Shown in pieces: positions 51,722-64,000 of a stretch of DNA of 64,000 bases. Under the pieces are notes generated by a model that did no database searches, was not told the DNA's origin, and saw only the letters and a list, made by a program, of their open reading frames with translations. The number at the start of each line of letters is the position of its first letter. The stretch's first letter is position 1. Both the position numbers and the translations under genes were made by a program. This DNA comes from Plumapathes pennacea (Eukaryota > Cnidaria > Anthozoa > Antipatharia > Myriopathidae): the NCBI GenBank assembly GCA_964036295.1, contig OZ038466.1, forward strand, positions 21,566,597 to 21,630,596, written 5' to 3'.

Positions 51722-54107
51722 CTAGCAGGCACACCCATCATTCTGTTGCTGTTGTGTTTTTTCACGCAGATTGGTCGTTCCTGGCTTCTGTCCACTGATG
51801 ATGGTTGGATCGTTATCTAAGCTTTCCGACATCTTGTCACAAATGATATCCACCAACCTCTCAAACACTTGCTTCACATTTGTGTTATCCTTTGCACTGG
51901 TCTCAAAGAACTCCAAACCGAGGTCATTGGCAAGTTGCTTTCCCCTCTCATAGCTGACCACTCTTTCATCCTCCATGTCACACTTGTTGCCTACCAAGAT
52001 AACCTGAGCATTGGACCAGGAGTAGGTCTTTACTTGGGTTGACCTGTCCAAGAAATCAAAACACTCTCATAAGCCAGAAATTGCATAAAAATAGCAATAT
52101 TTGTGAGCCTAAGCTGACTTAAGAAATTTATTGTCAACAATTGAAGGAATTTACAACTTCTACACATGTTATTATGAAACTTATGTACACAAATTTCTGG
52201 ATCATTTGCATACATTTTATGCACGACCAGAAAACCTCACTGAATAAGAATGCATTGCAAACATATACAGCTTTCAATTGAATGGTCGAACTTTAAACTC
52301 CTTTCAGACTACATGTCTACCCAAGAAAATAACCCCTGCTTACTATTTGAACCCTTTCACTCTTGCATTCAGCATAATATGAGATGTACTGAGAATAATT
52401 TGAGCAAGCTTAAATATCTCTAGCCAACTAAAGCCTTGTCCTCACTAGCGCATAAGCATAAGCATAAGAATAAGAGAGCGACAGTGGCGACATAAACATA
52501 AGCATAAGGATCAAACATGTTCATTCCTTATGCTATGCTTATGTCGCCACTGTCGCTCTCTTATTCTTATGCTTATGCTTATGCTTATGCACTAGTGAGG
52601 ACAAGGCTTAAATGAGAATCAGTGAAAGTTCATCACTCCCAAGTAGCAAATTTCCTGACAGCACCCAAAAACTTCAAAAAGAAATACATGTCACATTGAC
52701 TTATACAATGCTCATTTCTTAACATTGATGCTAACCTATTCCATTAAGTTTTGTAATCCATTAGCACCATATAACATGGCCTCACAGGATGACTGACCAA
52801 TGAAAACACGAAGATCACAGCAGTTGTAACACTAATGTAAATCCACACGAAAGGCCAAGACTCTTGGGTAAACAATTTTAAACTTAAGTATTTCAATTAT
52901 TCAAATGGATTCTTGTTCACATCCAGATGCGAAATGATGGTATTAAATCATTTTAAGCCTAATGCTATGGTCTACAACACGAAAGTATAAAATCGTACAA
53001 AATGAACTTCGAAGCTGCCCGGTTTGCTATTTTATCGAAGACTCGATCAAATAAAGAAAAATTAAAATGGTAAAATAATTTAGCATCTGAGATACGCCGA
53101 GAAAAACGGTTAACAGATATTTATACTTTGGATAATTCGAAGCAAACTATCACTTTCCATCGCTTGGTATTTATTGTGGGGAAACTGGCAATCAGAAAAC
53201 TAACTGTTTTGAGTCGGCTTGTTCGTTACGCTTCAGCGATTTATTTATTATTTCCAGAACATGCAGACTCCGGAGACAGTAAAAGAACTCATTCCTCGTA
53301 ATTTCCTAACAGGCCCGTGCAGCACCAGGAAGCGAAACGTATCTTACAAGTCCCAACAGATAAAAAGGAGACACGTATAAAAATATTGTAATTTCGCCGA
53401 CGCGTGTATACTACAGACCAACTCAACGAGTATATTGATGTCCATCTTTTGTTTATAACTTGATTTATAATGGGTTACCAGCTAGAAGATTTTAAGTTCC
53501 GTAGCGCTATTTTACGGCTTGCTGTCACCAAACAGAAACTGTCAACTTTTCTACAACTCCAAAGCAACCAAAACAGAAACATGATCCTTGAAATTAACGT
53601 GTTTTGTAAAGCTCGTCACGAAGGTAAATGTGTGCCATCCATATACATTTTACACTACTCTGCAAGAAAAAATTAAATAACAACAAGCGTCATACCAGTC
53701 CTGCACTGCTTGAAACGACTCTTCATTGGTGATATCATACATGAGAAGAAATCCCATCGCTCCTCGATAATAAGCCGTTGTGATGGTACGGTACCTTTCC
53801 TGGCCCGCTGTACAAGAAAAATAAAATATCAGAAAATTATATTTATTATGGTAAAGCAACTCGAGCGATGCTTACCTGTGTCCCAAATCTGGAGCTTGAC
53901 TCGTTTCTCGTTGCGGAAAACCGTCTTCACTTTGAAGTCTATGCCAACAGTCGACACGAACGCCGAAGTGAACGAGTCGTCCGCATAGCGGAAAAGAAAG
54001 GACGTTTTACCTACTGCCGAGTTTCCTATGATTAAAAGTTTGAACATGTAGTCAAAATTCTGATCGGCAGCATCTTTCTGAACCTGTTTGTCGCTAGCGC
54101 TCGCCAT
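51722..54107 (-). CDS. RAB3: Small GTPase Rab3, complete, three coding exons
   Basis: Exons 53876-54107, 53696-53807 and 51722-52043 join in phases 1 and 2 to give 221 aa. Visible motifs: P-loop GNSAVGKT (28-35), switch I with STVGIDFKV (52-60), [10 protein letters not shown] (76-85), NKCD (134-137), SAKDN, and the C-terminal CAC double-geranylgeranylation signal. The stretch from [15 protein letters not shown] through [20 protein letters not shown] is diagnostic of Rab3 and not Rab8 or Rab27. Rab3 acts on secretory vesicles and controls regulated exocytosis through RIM- and rabphilin-type effectors. Nothing in it is broken. Intron 2 is 1.65 kb and holds a palindromic MITE. Confidence 0.95.
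52431..52609. mobile_element. Nearly perfect palindromic MITE in Rab3 intron 2
   Basis: The left arm aagccttgtcctcactagcg...gacagtggcgacat is followed, after about 20 bp, by its reverse complement ending at 52609. Arms are about 78 bp each and contain tandem cataag units. Confidence 0.9.
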
Positions 54108-57100
54108 GATTTTTTCTTCGAGAACGCCTTTGAAGAAGTGTCCCGGATATCAATGAACGAAGGGCCAATCAGGATTCTCGATAAAACAACACAAGAGCGT
54201 CTCGCCCAATCACAAGCCGCAACATTCACCTGCCTTACACCCGCCCTCACCGCTAAACTAGGGCGCTGTTTTCGTAATTTTTCTCCGATGGGAAAAATAG
54301 ATTGTTCGTGAGTACTTCTCTTTTTTTTTCCCCCTTCAATTTAAAAAGATTTTACCATTAAAAACACACGTCAGAGCGTCACAGAAATGTGCCACGGACA
54401 GAAACCGAAATTTCCACAGGAAATTCAAGGCTCTTTTAGATGATCTTAATTACTAAAGCACTCTTTCATCTCAAAGCAAACAAATCATAGAAATATTTCT
54501 CTCCGTTCTTCCTTCGATTACATTTTTGTGACACCGGAAAAAATTTTTGATATTTTTTTGAGCAAGATAGGTTTTCTTTTTTTGTATTAATTCGTTGACA
54601 GCATGCTGCTTGAAATTGTTTGACCCCAGGTAAAAAATTTATGACGTTGTGAAAAAAAAATTGAGAGGAACAAGTGAACTGATTAACCACACTTGGCGCA
54701 TAGTTGCATTACTTGATAAACCAAAGAAGTTGTCCGGTAATATTCATATATTCGTCCACCCTTCGCGTGGCCAATTTCAGAAAATATGGTGCTCTTCCCC
54801 CATCGGTTGCTGTGACAGAATCCGTGCATATTTCTGGCCAAAAGGCAGTTTTCCCTGCAACGTGCGCGTGTGCAAAAGAGTTCACATTTCCCCATCCTGT
54901 TTGGCCTCTCCGATCCAATCACTCAATATTTTTTATTTAGCTAACTGATCGATAGCTATGACATCTCAAAAAGAATATGTGAACTAACATTTCTTCTATT
55001 ATTATTTGGAAAGTTTTAATAGTTTGGATTTAAATTAAATCCAAAAAATATTGATTGCAATCATGGGTAATTAGCCTCGTTTTGATGTATTTCACAATTT
55101 AAACGTTGATAAGGGCGGGATAAATGTCATGTCATTTTGAAACTTCTGCAAAAATCGTTTATTATGCATAACAATATAACATCGGCATTATTTTAGTCCA
55201 GAAGTACGTCCTCATGGTGGCCACATACTTTAGTAAACTTATGCAAATGTGGGCTGAACAATTCTGTTATCAATTGTATAATTGTGCCGATCGCCCACAC
55301 TTTTTCCACTTGTTGCCAGGACGATATCTTTTCAACCTTGCACCCATTCCGGCTCACCACAGAAAGGATGTTAGATATTAGTTCAATCGTTCTGGAGTGA
55401 ACTGTCGCGACCGCGGTTAAGGCGAAGGCGGAAAATAGAATTCCTAAAAATTGCTCGGAAGCACGGAGTCTTTCACCTGCACAAATTTGGTTGAAATTAG
55501 CTCTCTATTCTCGCGGTTTGTACACTCGCAAAATGTAGATTAAAAAACGTGTGCGTCCGATTTAATTGTTGGAAAATCTGGTATATAATTGACTGAACGA
55601 CAATCGGTCGCCAGGCGGTAGTACAGTTTTTGCTTGTACAATACAGTACCGTGTGAACTTTTTTAAATAAATTTTATTCCATTTTCTGACCAGAAATTGA
55701 AATTTGTGTTGTGTATCGTGGTGTGGTTTTAGCCACTTCAGACACTTTAGAGCGGTTTTCGGATGAGGGTTGACAGTTACGTGTCATTGCTTTAGTTTAT
55801 TTTGCATTTACTACGCTTTCTGATTGGTCCAAACAGGTTTAGGAGCATTCTTGGCCGATCAGGAACAAAAGCAAACCACGATTGCAATCTTCTCACTCAA
55901 GAAAGCAAGTAGCGTTTGATGACGTTTCCCAGTCGCACTGCTGATTGGTGTCTTCTTCAAAGAAAAAAATCAAATGCAAATTACTTTAGCTTGTGTTAGC
56001 TGAAAATGTTTCTTACAGCCTCTAGGATAGTAGGTGGTGTACTTACTTTGGCTTTTGGTCTTGCGACAGTCGTCAGTAAAATAAGAAGCAGAGATAAACT
56101 GTCTAGCTTATACTTTCTATACCAACCACGTGGCTTCCTTTTGTAGTTCATTCCAGTTGCCAGGTAATAGCAAAACCCATCTCCCTGTGCAAGCGATACC
56201 AAGCTAAGTTCCCCATATTGTAAAACTGAATATCCCTACTCTTTTAAGGCCAATGAGAGGACGGCGAACAGAACCAATCCCCCATACATAACCCTGTTCC
56301 ACGGTTAATTTCTCAAAATCTATTTTCAGTAAGTTTAGACTATTTAAGCCACGACCCCACAATTCAAGCTCTTTGACTTTAAAAACGTAGTCGTGGACAA
56401 ATATAGGTACTGTAGTGTATTGTAATTAACATGGCAATTGCAACCAATCACATTATCACTAGGCCGCGTGAGACCTCTGGTGCCAAACCTATTTGGCAAG
56501 TTTAAAAATAAATTTTGAAAAATTGGTCACTGGGTCGTCTCTCTTAGTCATACTCTCTTGAGATAACTTATACTCTTGATCGTTGCTAGGGCTCAAAGGG
56601 TACAGTGGGAAAGATCAGGCATTTTATTGGTCAAGAGCTCGTGATCAGGCATGCACCTCTCGCCGTGGTTTTGTTCCTTGGGAATTTGTTCCGGTGTAAT
56701 GTCCGGCAGGTCATGGCCTAGTCTGGGCTGGAATGCCCGGGGGCCGAAATGTCCGGCCGGACAAAAAAAAAAAAATGGAGGGACATTTCAGATTGCTACA
56801 CCGGCTTTCTTAATGAACTTTTAGAGTCGATTGTCACAAGGGCAAGAACACTGACATGAACTTGTGTGGTCTCACTCTAAAAATTATACCCTATTTGAAA
56901 CCAGGCAAACTATAAACATCCTATAAACATCTCTAAAAATCCTTTAGGTCGGCACATATTTATATATACCCCCATAGGAATATAGACAAGCGTTATCTCA
57001 TGCCGCCATAGACTGGGCGGCTGACTGCTGAAAAGAGGGCCAGAGAAGAGTGTTGAGCGGAGAGCACGCACGCGGTTTCATTTTTGTTATCATTACCACC

Positions 57101-57729
57101 ACAATGTTGTCACTAGTGTATTTTACAATCATTACTTCGTCTGTCAAAATAAAGAAACCATAAGTGATCTCACACATTAAACCTGCTAAACTTCGTAAAG
57201 AAAAAAAGACAGTTAAAGATCTGCTTCGACACGAAAAACCTTCAGTGACATTGAAATCCCATCAATAAGATCATACGCCCTTTGGTTTCCTTTAGGTCGT
57301 CCTTATCTAAGAAGTTGTTTACGTTGTGGGGCACCTGGTAAGCTTGTCTGACCACAGTAAGCCGCTTAAAAGGATCAATTAGCAAGCAAGTTGCAGATAT
57401 ATTTCTCGTCAGCAACCTTTATTTACACAGAAGTTTGGATTAGAAGGTACTAGACTAAAACGAGATACACCCTTCAGAAACACGGGGTTGAAAAGCGATA
57501 TCGGTTTATAGCTGTCTCTATTAGAGTTTTTCTAGCCTTTGCTACAAGTGACTCAGTTGTGTAGACAACCAAACAGCACAGATAAACAGGTGTTAAAGGA
57601 GCCCGCCAGCCTGTCAGTGTACAAACGGAAATGTTTAACCTCCCCTAAAGTGTGGAAGTAGCCAAGAAATAGTTCTGACACGCGAACAGTCGGCACCGTA
57701 TCACTGCACACCTGGTCAACTGCAACAAA
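54108..57729. other. Intergenic region between Rab3 and the TPMT-like gene
   Basis: It holds the promoters of the divergent Rab3 and TPMT-like genes at its ends. I see no conserved coding sequence in between. A minus-strand frame at 55996-56202 is not recognisable. A 13-A run occurs at 56763-56775. Confidence 0.5.
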
Positions 57730-58476
57730 ATGCAGAGATTGCCGATCTTAGACTATGCAAGTGCTGAAGTTTGGGAACATATGTGGGACGAAAAAACTCC
57801 GCCATTTTGGCACAATCCAGACGTCCATCCAGAGCTGGTCAAGCACTACAACGACTGGACCGCAGGTAGGCAGTCTGCTTTGAGACTTCTCCTTCCTCTT
57901 TGTGGAAAGTCCGTGGACATGCTATGGCTAGCAAATAAAGGACACGCAGTCGTCGGCGTTGAACTGGTCGAAAAAGCAGTGCGAGAATTCTTCACCGAGA
58001 ACAAGCTTGAGTACGAAGTAAGAGTCGAGAAGCCCCACTTGGCCACAGAACCAACTCTGAAAGTGTACTACTCGACAAACAAAGAGGGAAAGGATATCAC
58101 GATCTTTGTTTGCGACATCTTCCAGTTCATAAAAAGCCGACCCAAGGAGAAGTTCGATGGTATTTGGGACAGAGGGAGCCTCGTAGCAATTTGCCTCACC
58201 AAAGGAGAGCGGGTTCGAAGTTACGTGCAAGGGCTATTGGCAATGCTTGCTAGAGACGGACGTTACTTCACCGAGATCTGCCGCTACGACACGAGCGAAA
58301 ACGAAGGCATCAACACGATTCTAGTAAACGTGACTGAGAAGGAAATGGTTCAACTGTTCGGCGGCAGTTGTAATCTTCGTCAAGTGGACGTGAAGTCCTT
58401 CGAGAAGGATCCCAAGGCTATGGGCAGACCAATAATGGCTCATGAGATGATATACCATATGATAACCTTCAAGTGA
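57730..58476 (+). CDS. TPMT-like S-adenosylmethionine-dependent methyltransferase, intronless
   Basis: The protein has 248 aa, the normal length for thiopurine S-methyltransferase family proteins (human TPMT is 245). SAM-binding motif I is PLCGKSVDMLWLANKGHAVVG (split here as PLCGKS 56-61 and VVGVELVEKA 74-83). A second conserved patch, CDIF (128-131), precedes WDRGSLVAI (146-154), both typical of TPMT. No signal peptide, so cytosolic. The family methylates thiols or related soft nucleophiles. The natural substrate here is unknown. It has a single exon, unlike multi-exon vertebrate TPMT, which could reflect retroposition or a prokaryote-like ancestry. I cannot decide from sequence alone. Confidence 0.92.
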   Translation: MQRLPILDYASAEVWEHMWDEKTPPFWHNPDVHPELVKHYNDWTAGRQSALRLLLPLCGKSVDMLWLANKGHAVVGVELVEKAVREFFTENKLEYEVRVEKPHLATEPTLKVYYSTNKEGKDITIFVCDIFQFIKSRPKEKFDGIWDRGSLVAICLTKGERVRSYVQGLLAMLARDGRYFTEICRYDTSENEGINTILVNVTEKEMVQLFGGSCNLRQVDVKSFEKDPKAMGRPIMAHEMIYHMITFK

Positions 58477-61257
58477 TGCTGGAAATAGTCAAAGACTACT
58501 ATTATTAATTACGGCAACCGTTCGTACAATATACCACCCAGACAAAAATATGCTAAATATGCACGATAGATATAGTATAAGGAAGAAACCCATAAGGGTA
58601 AAAAAAATAGTCGCAAAAGTACAGCTGAAAGTGTAAAAGAAAAGGAGGAAGTAGTTTAAGGCCTCCGCAATTCAACGACTGCTTCCACTCTATTCGCGTT
58701 TTTCTACATTGTTTCAATTAAAAATGTTTTTCTTATTCTTGAAACTTGGCTGCGTGTTTGATATTATACCTCGCTTGTGTGCTGTGTCCCAGCTTGGCTC
58801 CTGTTTTTCCTTCAACTTGTCCGAATTTTCCTTTTATTTTAGGGTAAATTGTGGTTGCTGCTCTTTTGAGGTCAAACTTGCATGCTTACCGACACTTAAC
58901 CTGGCATTTTCAGAAAAATGATTATCTTACCTCTGGTTCAAAGGGCTACGCGGACTATGTACCCCACTTTTTAAGGAATTCTCAAGATCAACTCTTTTTT
59001 CGCATTATTTGCAGAATCTTGAAAAAGGTTTAAGTTTCACCTGAACTGATCGTGCATCTGAACAATTTTTCCCTTGTTGTTGCTGACTACACGGTTTTGA
59101 TCGAGTTATTACTTAGAAATTCACAAATTTGTCAAGGACTGCTGTCTAAATTCAAGGACTTTTCAAGGCATCGTACGAATTCAAGGACTTTTCAAGACAA
59201 GCAGTCCACTGAAGTGCTTTTCAAGAAAAATACGAACCCTGATATACTACACGACCAACAAAAACAGTATCATAACGACAGCAGGCGAATTTGACAAGTC
59301 AACCAACGAAAAAGTATCGACTCATGAAATGCGACTCTAAACTTAAAACTTCTCAATGAGCATGCACTTGCGCGTTCGATGGGGTCTATTCCGGAATATA
59401 TAGAAATAAGCGATACAGATTGATAATATATTTTGCTTTAGAGCTGAATTATCTCGAGATGTATCGGAAGCAGTTCGAAACGTCCAAGTGAAGGTCTTGA
59501 AAACAATCCCGAAAAAAGGGTTCCCCCATACCAAGCAAAACTTTGGGTCATTTTAGTAATTTCTATTCGGAGGGTCAATCGAACGCACCCTTAACCTGTT
59601 TGTTTTTACTTCTATTTTATTTCTATTTTGATTTTTGGACAAACACAGCAACGGAAGGATAATTTTTAGACTCACTTAAATCGGTTAACGAGGTAGTTTT
59701 ATAAGAAAATACGTAGCCGGAAATTGCGCGAAACTTTGGACAGGTTCTGCTTGGAGTTGTTTTGGTAGTTCGATGAATCACGAGACTGTACTTTAACATT
59801 CCTATTATCCAAGTAAGTACACTGTATAGGCCACGTACATACCGACTTATCGCCAGTTTTATTTCTGAAAAATAATCGTTTAAGCCGTTTAGGCGTCTCT
59901 GGTGTTTATTTGTCTCAGCACAGCTTACTAGCCCCTTCTTCTCTCTTTCCAAAACTGTATCGGGGTTCATTTTGATCATGTTATTCTAACAGTGACATCC
60001 GCACAGTGTAATATCAACAAAATTATACACAGCATTACAAAGGGAATCAGTCTGTGATTTAACAAATTCCCTGACAGCTGGGAGCCGGCGATACTTCGGC
60101 TTAGATACACTATAAGTCACGATAAACGGCTCAAAATTTGGCTGCAAGATGCTTAACTAAAAAGACAATGCCAACATGTACGAATTTCGAAATACAGATA
60201 CTGATTCTGCCACTTTTGGGTAACAAATGTCCAAGCCATATCTTCTGTCCAAATTCTGTTTGTACCGAGATACATTGGCAGGGGCCGGCAAGTGAGGCGG
60301 CACGAAAATTGTCGCAGCCACTCTCACGCTGTGCAGACTAAAAATCCGGAATTAAGTGGACCTTCTGCACACTACAGTACTGTTTTCTGACAACAGAATT
60401 CGACTGTTGTAAATTTGACATACGAATGATACACGATGTGAAAACAGCACGTCAAGGTTCAACGCAGATCTGCAAAAACACTCAGAGCATTATGAGGCAG
60501 TGTGTCAGTGACAACAAGCGACACAAACACAGTCTCTTGCATTCGAGACTGTTTTCACTGTTAAACCCCTTGTGCTTGCGTCACTCTTGCGTGTAAACCA
60601 CAGGCTTTATCAGTAGACTTGACCTTCCTATTATTTCCCGTCCCCTACGACTTCAACGATAACGGAAGTAATCAGGACATTGATAATCACCACATGAAAC
60701 ACGAAAGTTTCCATATGCCTTATGTTTCAGTACTACCGTTATATATTTTCTCAGTTTAATTGTCACCATCACTTTCTTGCTTAACAAACTGTGCCTTAAG
60801 TGTGACCTTTTAAAAAACTTTAGGCCGCCCACGTTTGAAATTTTGCACACCATGAGAAACCAGCAGGCATAATATCAATGTCCGCTTTATTTTTTTCGGC
60901 GAAGTGAGAGCAATCACGAAATACTTTGGTTACCGCCGAGAGGGTTCAGTTTCGATGTTCTCTTCTTAATCTATCTCAGTGACTCAGGCTAAGGAGCAGG
61001 TGAAGTAACCCGAGCATCGCAAACGCTCAATTTTAAACCACAGTTTCGATTTTTATATCAAAACCACACCCTATCCCTGACTGAAAAAAAACTCATTTCG
61101 TTTCTTCTCCAAAAATTCCTCAAAAGCTCGATAAATATTCAGCCTTTAAATAAAACTTTAAACGTATGGCTTCTTATATATTATGCAGTTCGTTTCCTCA
61201 AAACGGAAACTAGTTCGAAAGGTCAATTTTTGGTTTGCATTGACCAGTTTAAATTTA
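58477..61257. other. Intergenic region between the TPMT-like gene and Mnk
   Basis: Includes both 3' UTRs, since the genes converge. A 118-aa minus-strand frame at 59623-59979 shows no known motif. Around 60440-60610 there is repeat sequence with gcttgcgtcac motifs. Confidence 0.5.

Positions 61258-64000
<2,743 letters not shown>

Noticed and set aside
59623-59979. 118-aa minus-strand frame between the TPMT-like gene and Mnk
   Set aside because: No motif, no convincing splice context and A/T-rich composition. It may be chance.

Overview
The window is animal nuclear DNA. It has many short exons with GT/AG introns, intron-encoded repeats and MITE-like elements, a neuronal-type Rab3 GTPase, an Mnk-type kinase, a rhodopsin-class GPCR and a giant secreted multi-domain protein. 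The rich F5/8C (discoidin) content, intronless GPCR and methyltransferase genes and the repeat style suggest a cnidarian, most likely an anthozoan such as a coral. That is inference, because no marker gene is present.

Left half (472-36315, minus strand): one gene fills more than half of the window and runs off its left edge. I resolved 54 coding exons by hand: a 44-nt exon and a 20-nt microexon that together encode a signal peptide, a 501-nt exon with a GWGHI-type beta-sandwich domain resembling domains of bacterial secreted proteins, then 26 F5/8C domains (25 complete, the last cut by the edge). Every F5/8C domain is split over two exons with the same phases (1-0-1). The exon lengths sum to 12,474 nt, exactly 4,158 codons with no frame break. 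The domains are arranged as a higher-order repeat: after one solitary domain, eight distinct classes (named a to h here) recur in the same order three times (domains 2-9, 10-17, 18-25), and domain 26 starts a fourth round. Exon lengths are almost invariant within a class. Four domains (4, 7, 8, 16) have lost both cysteines of the usual end-to-end disulfide and no domain has lost only one. Local stretches of 100-114 nt are nearly identical between copies although the introns look unrelated, which suggests gene conversion between octads. I do not recognise this as a named gene. Secretion, adhesion or ligand capture are inferences.

Middle (36-48 kb): a divergent intronless class A GPCR (38995-40038, +), a TIR-bearing element just after it, an ankyrin protein with a PP1-docking motif resembling PPP1R27 (42167-42907, +), then about 5 kb with repeats and no gene I can support. 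Near 48.1-48.6 kb two head-to-head candidate first exons end at good donor sites.

Right (48-64 kb): a complete three-exon Rab3 gene (51722-54107, -), a repeat-rich gap, an intronless TPMT-like methyltransferase (57730-58476, +), another gap, and the C-terminal six exons of an Mnk-type MAPK-interacting kinase (61258-63695, -) whose N-terminal part lies beyond the right edge.

The genes show no operon-like link. They are independent eukaryotic transcription units.
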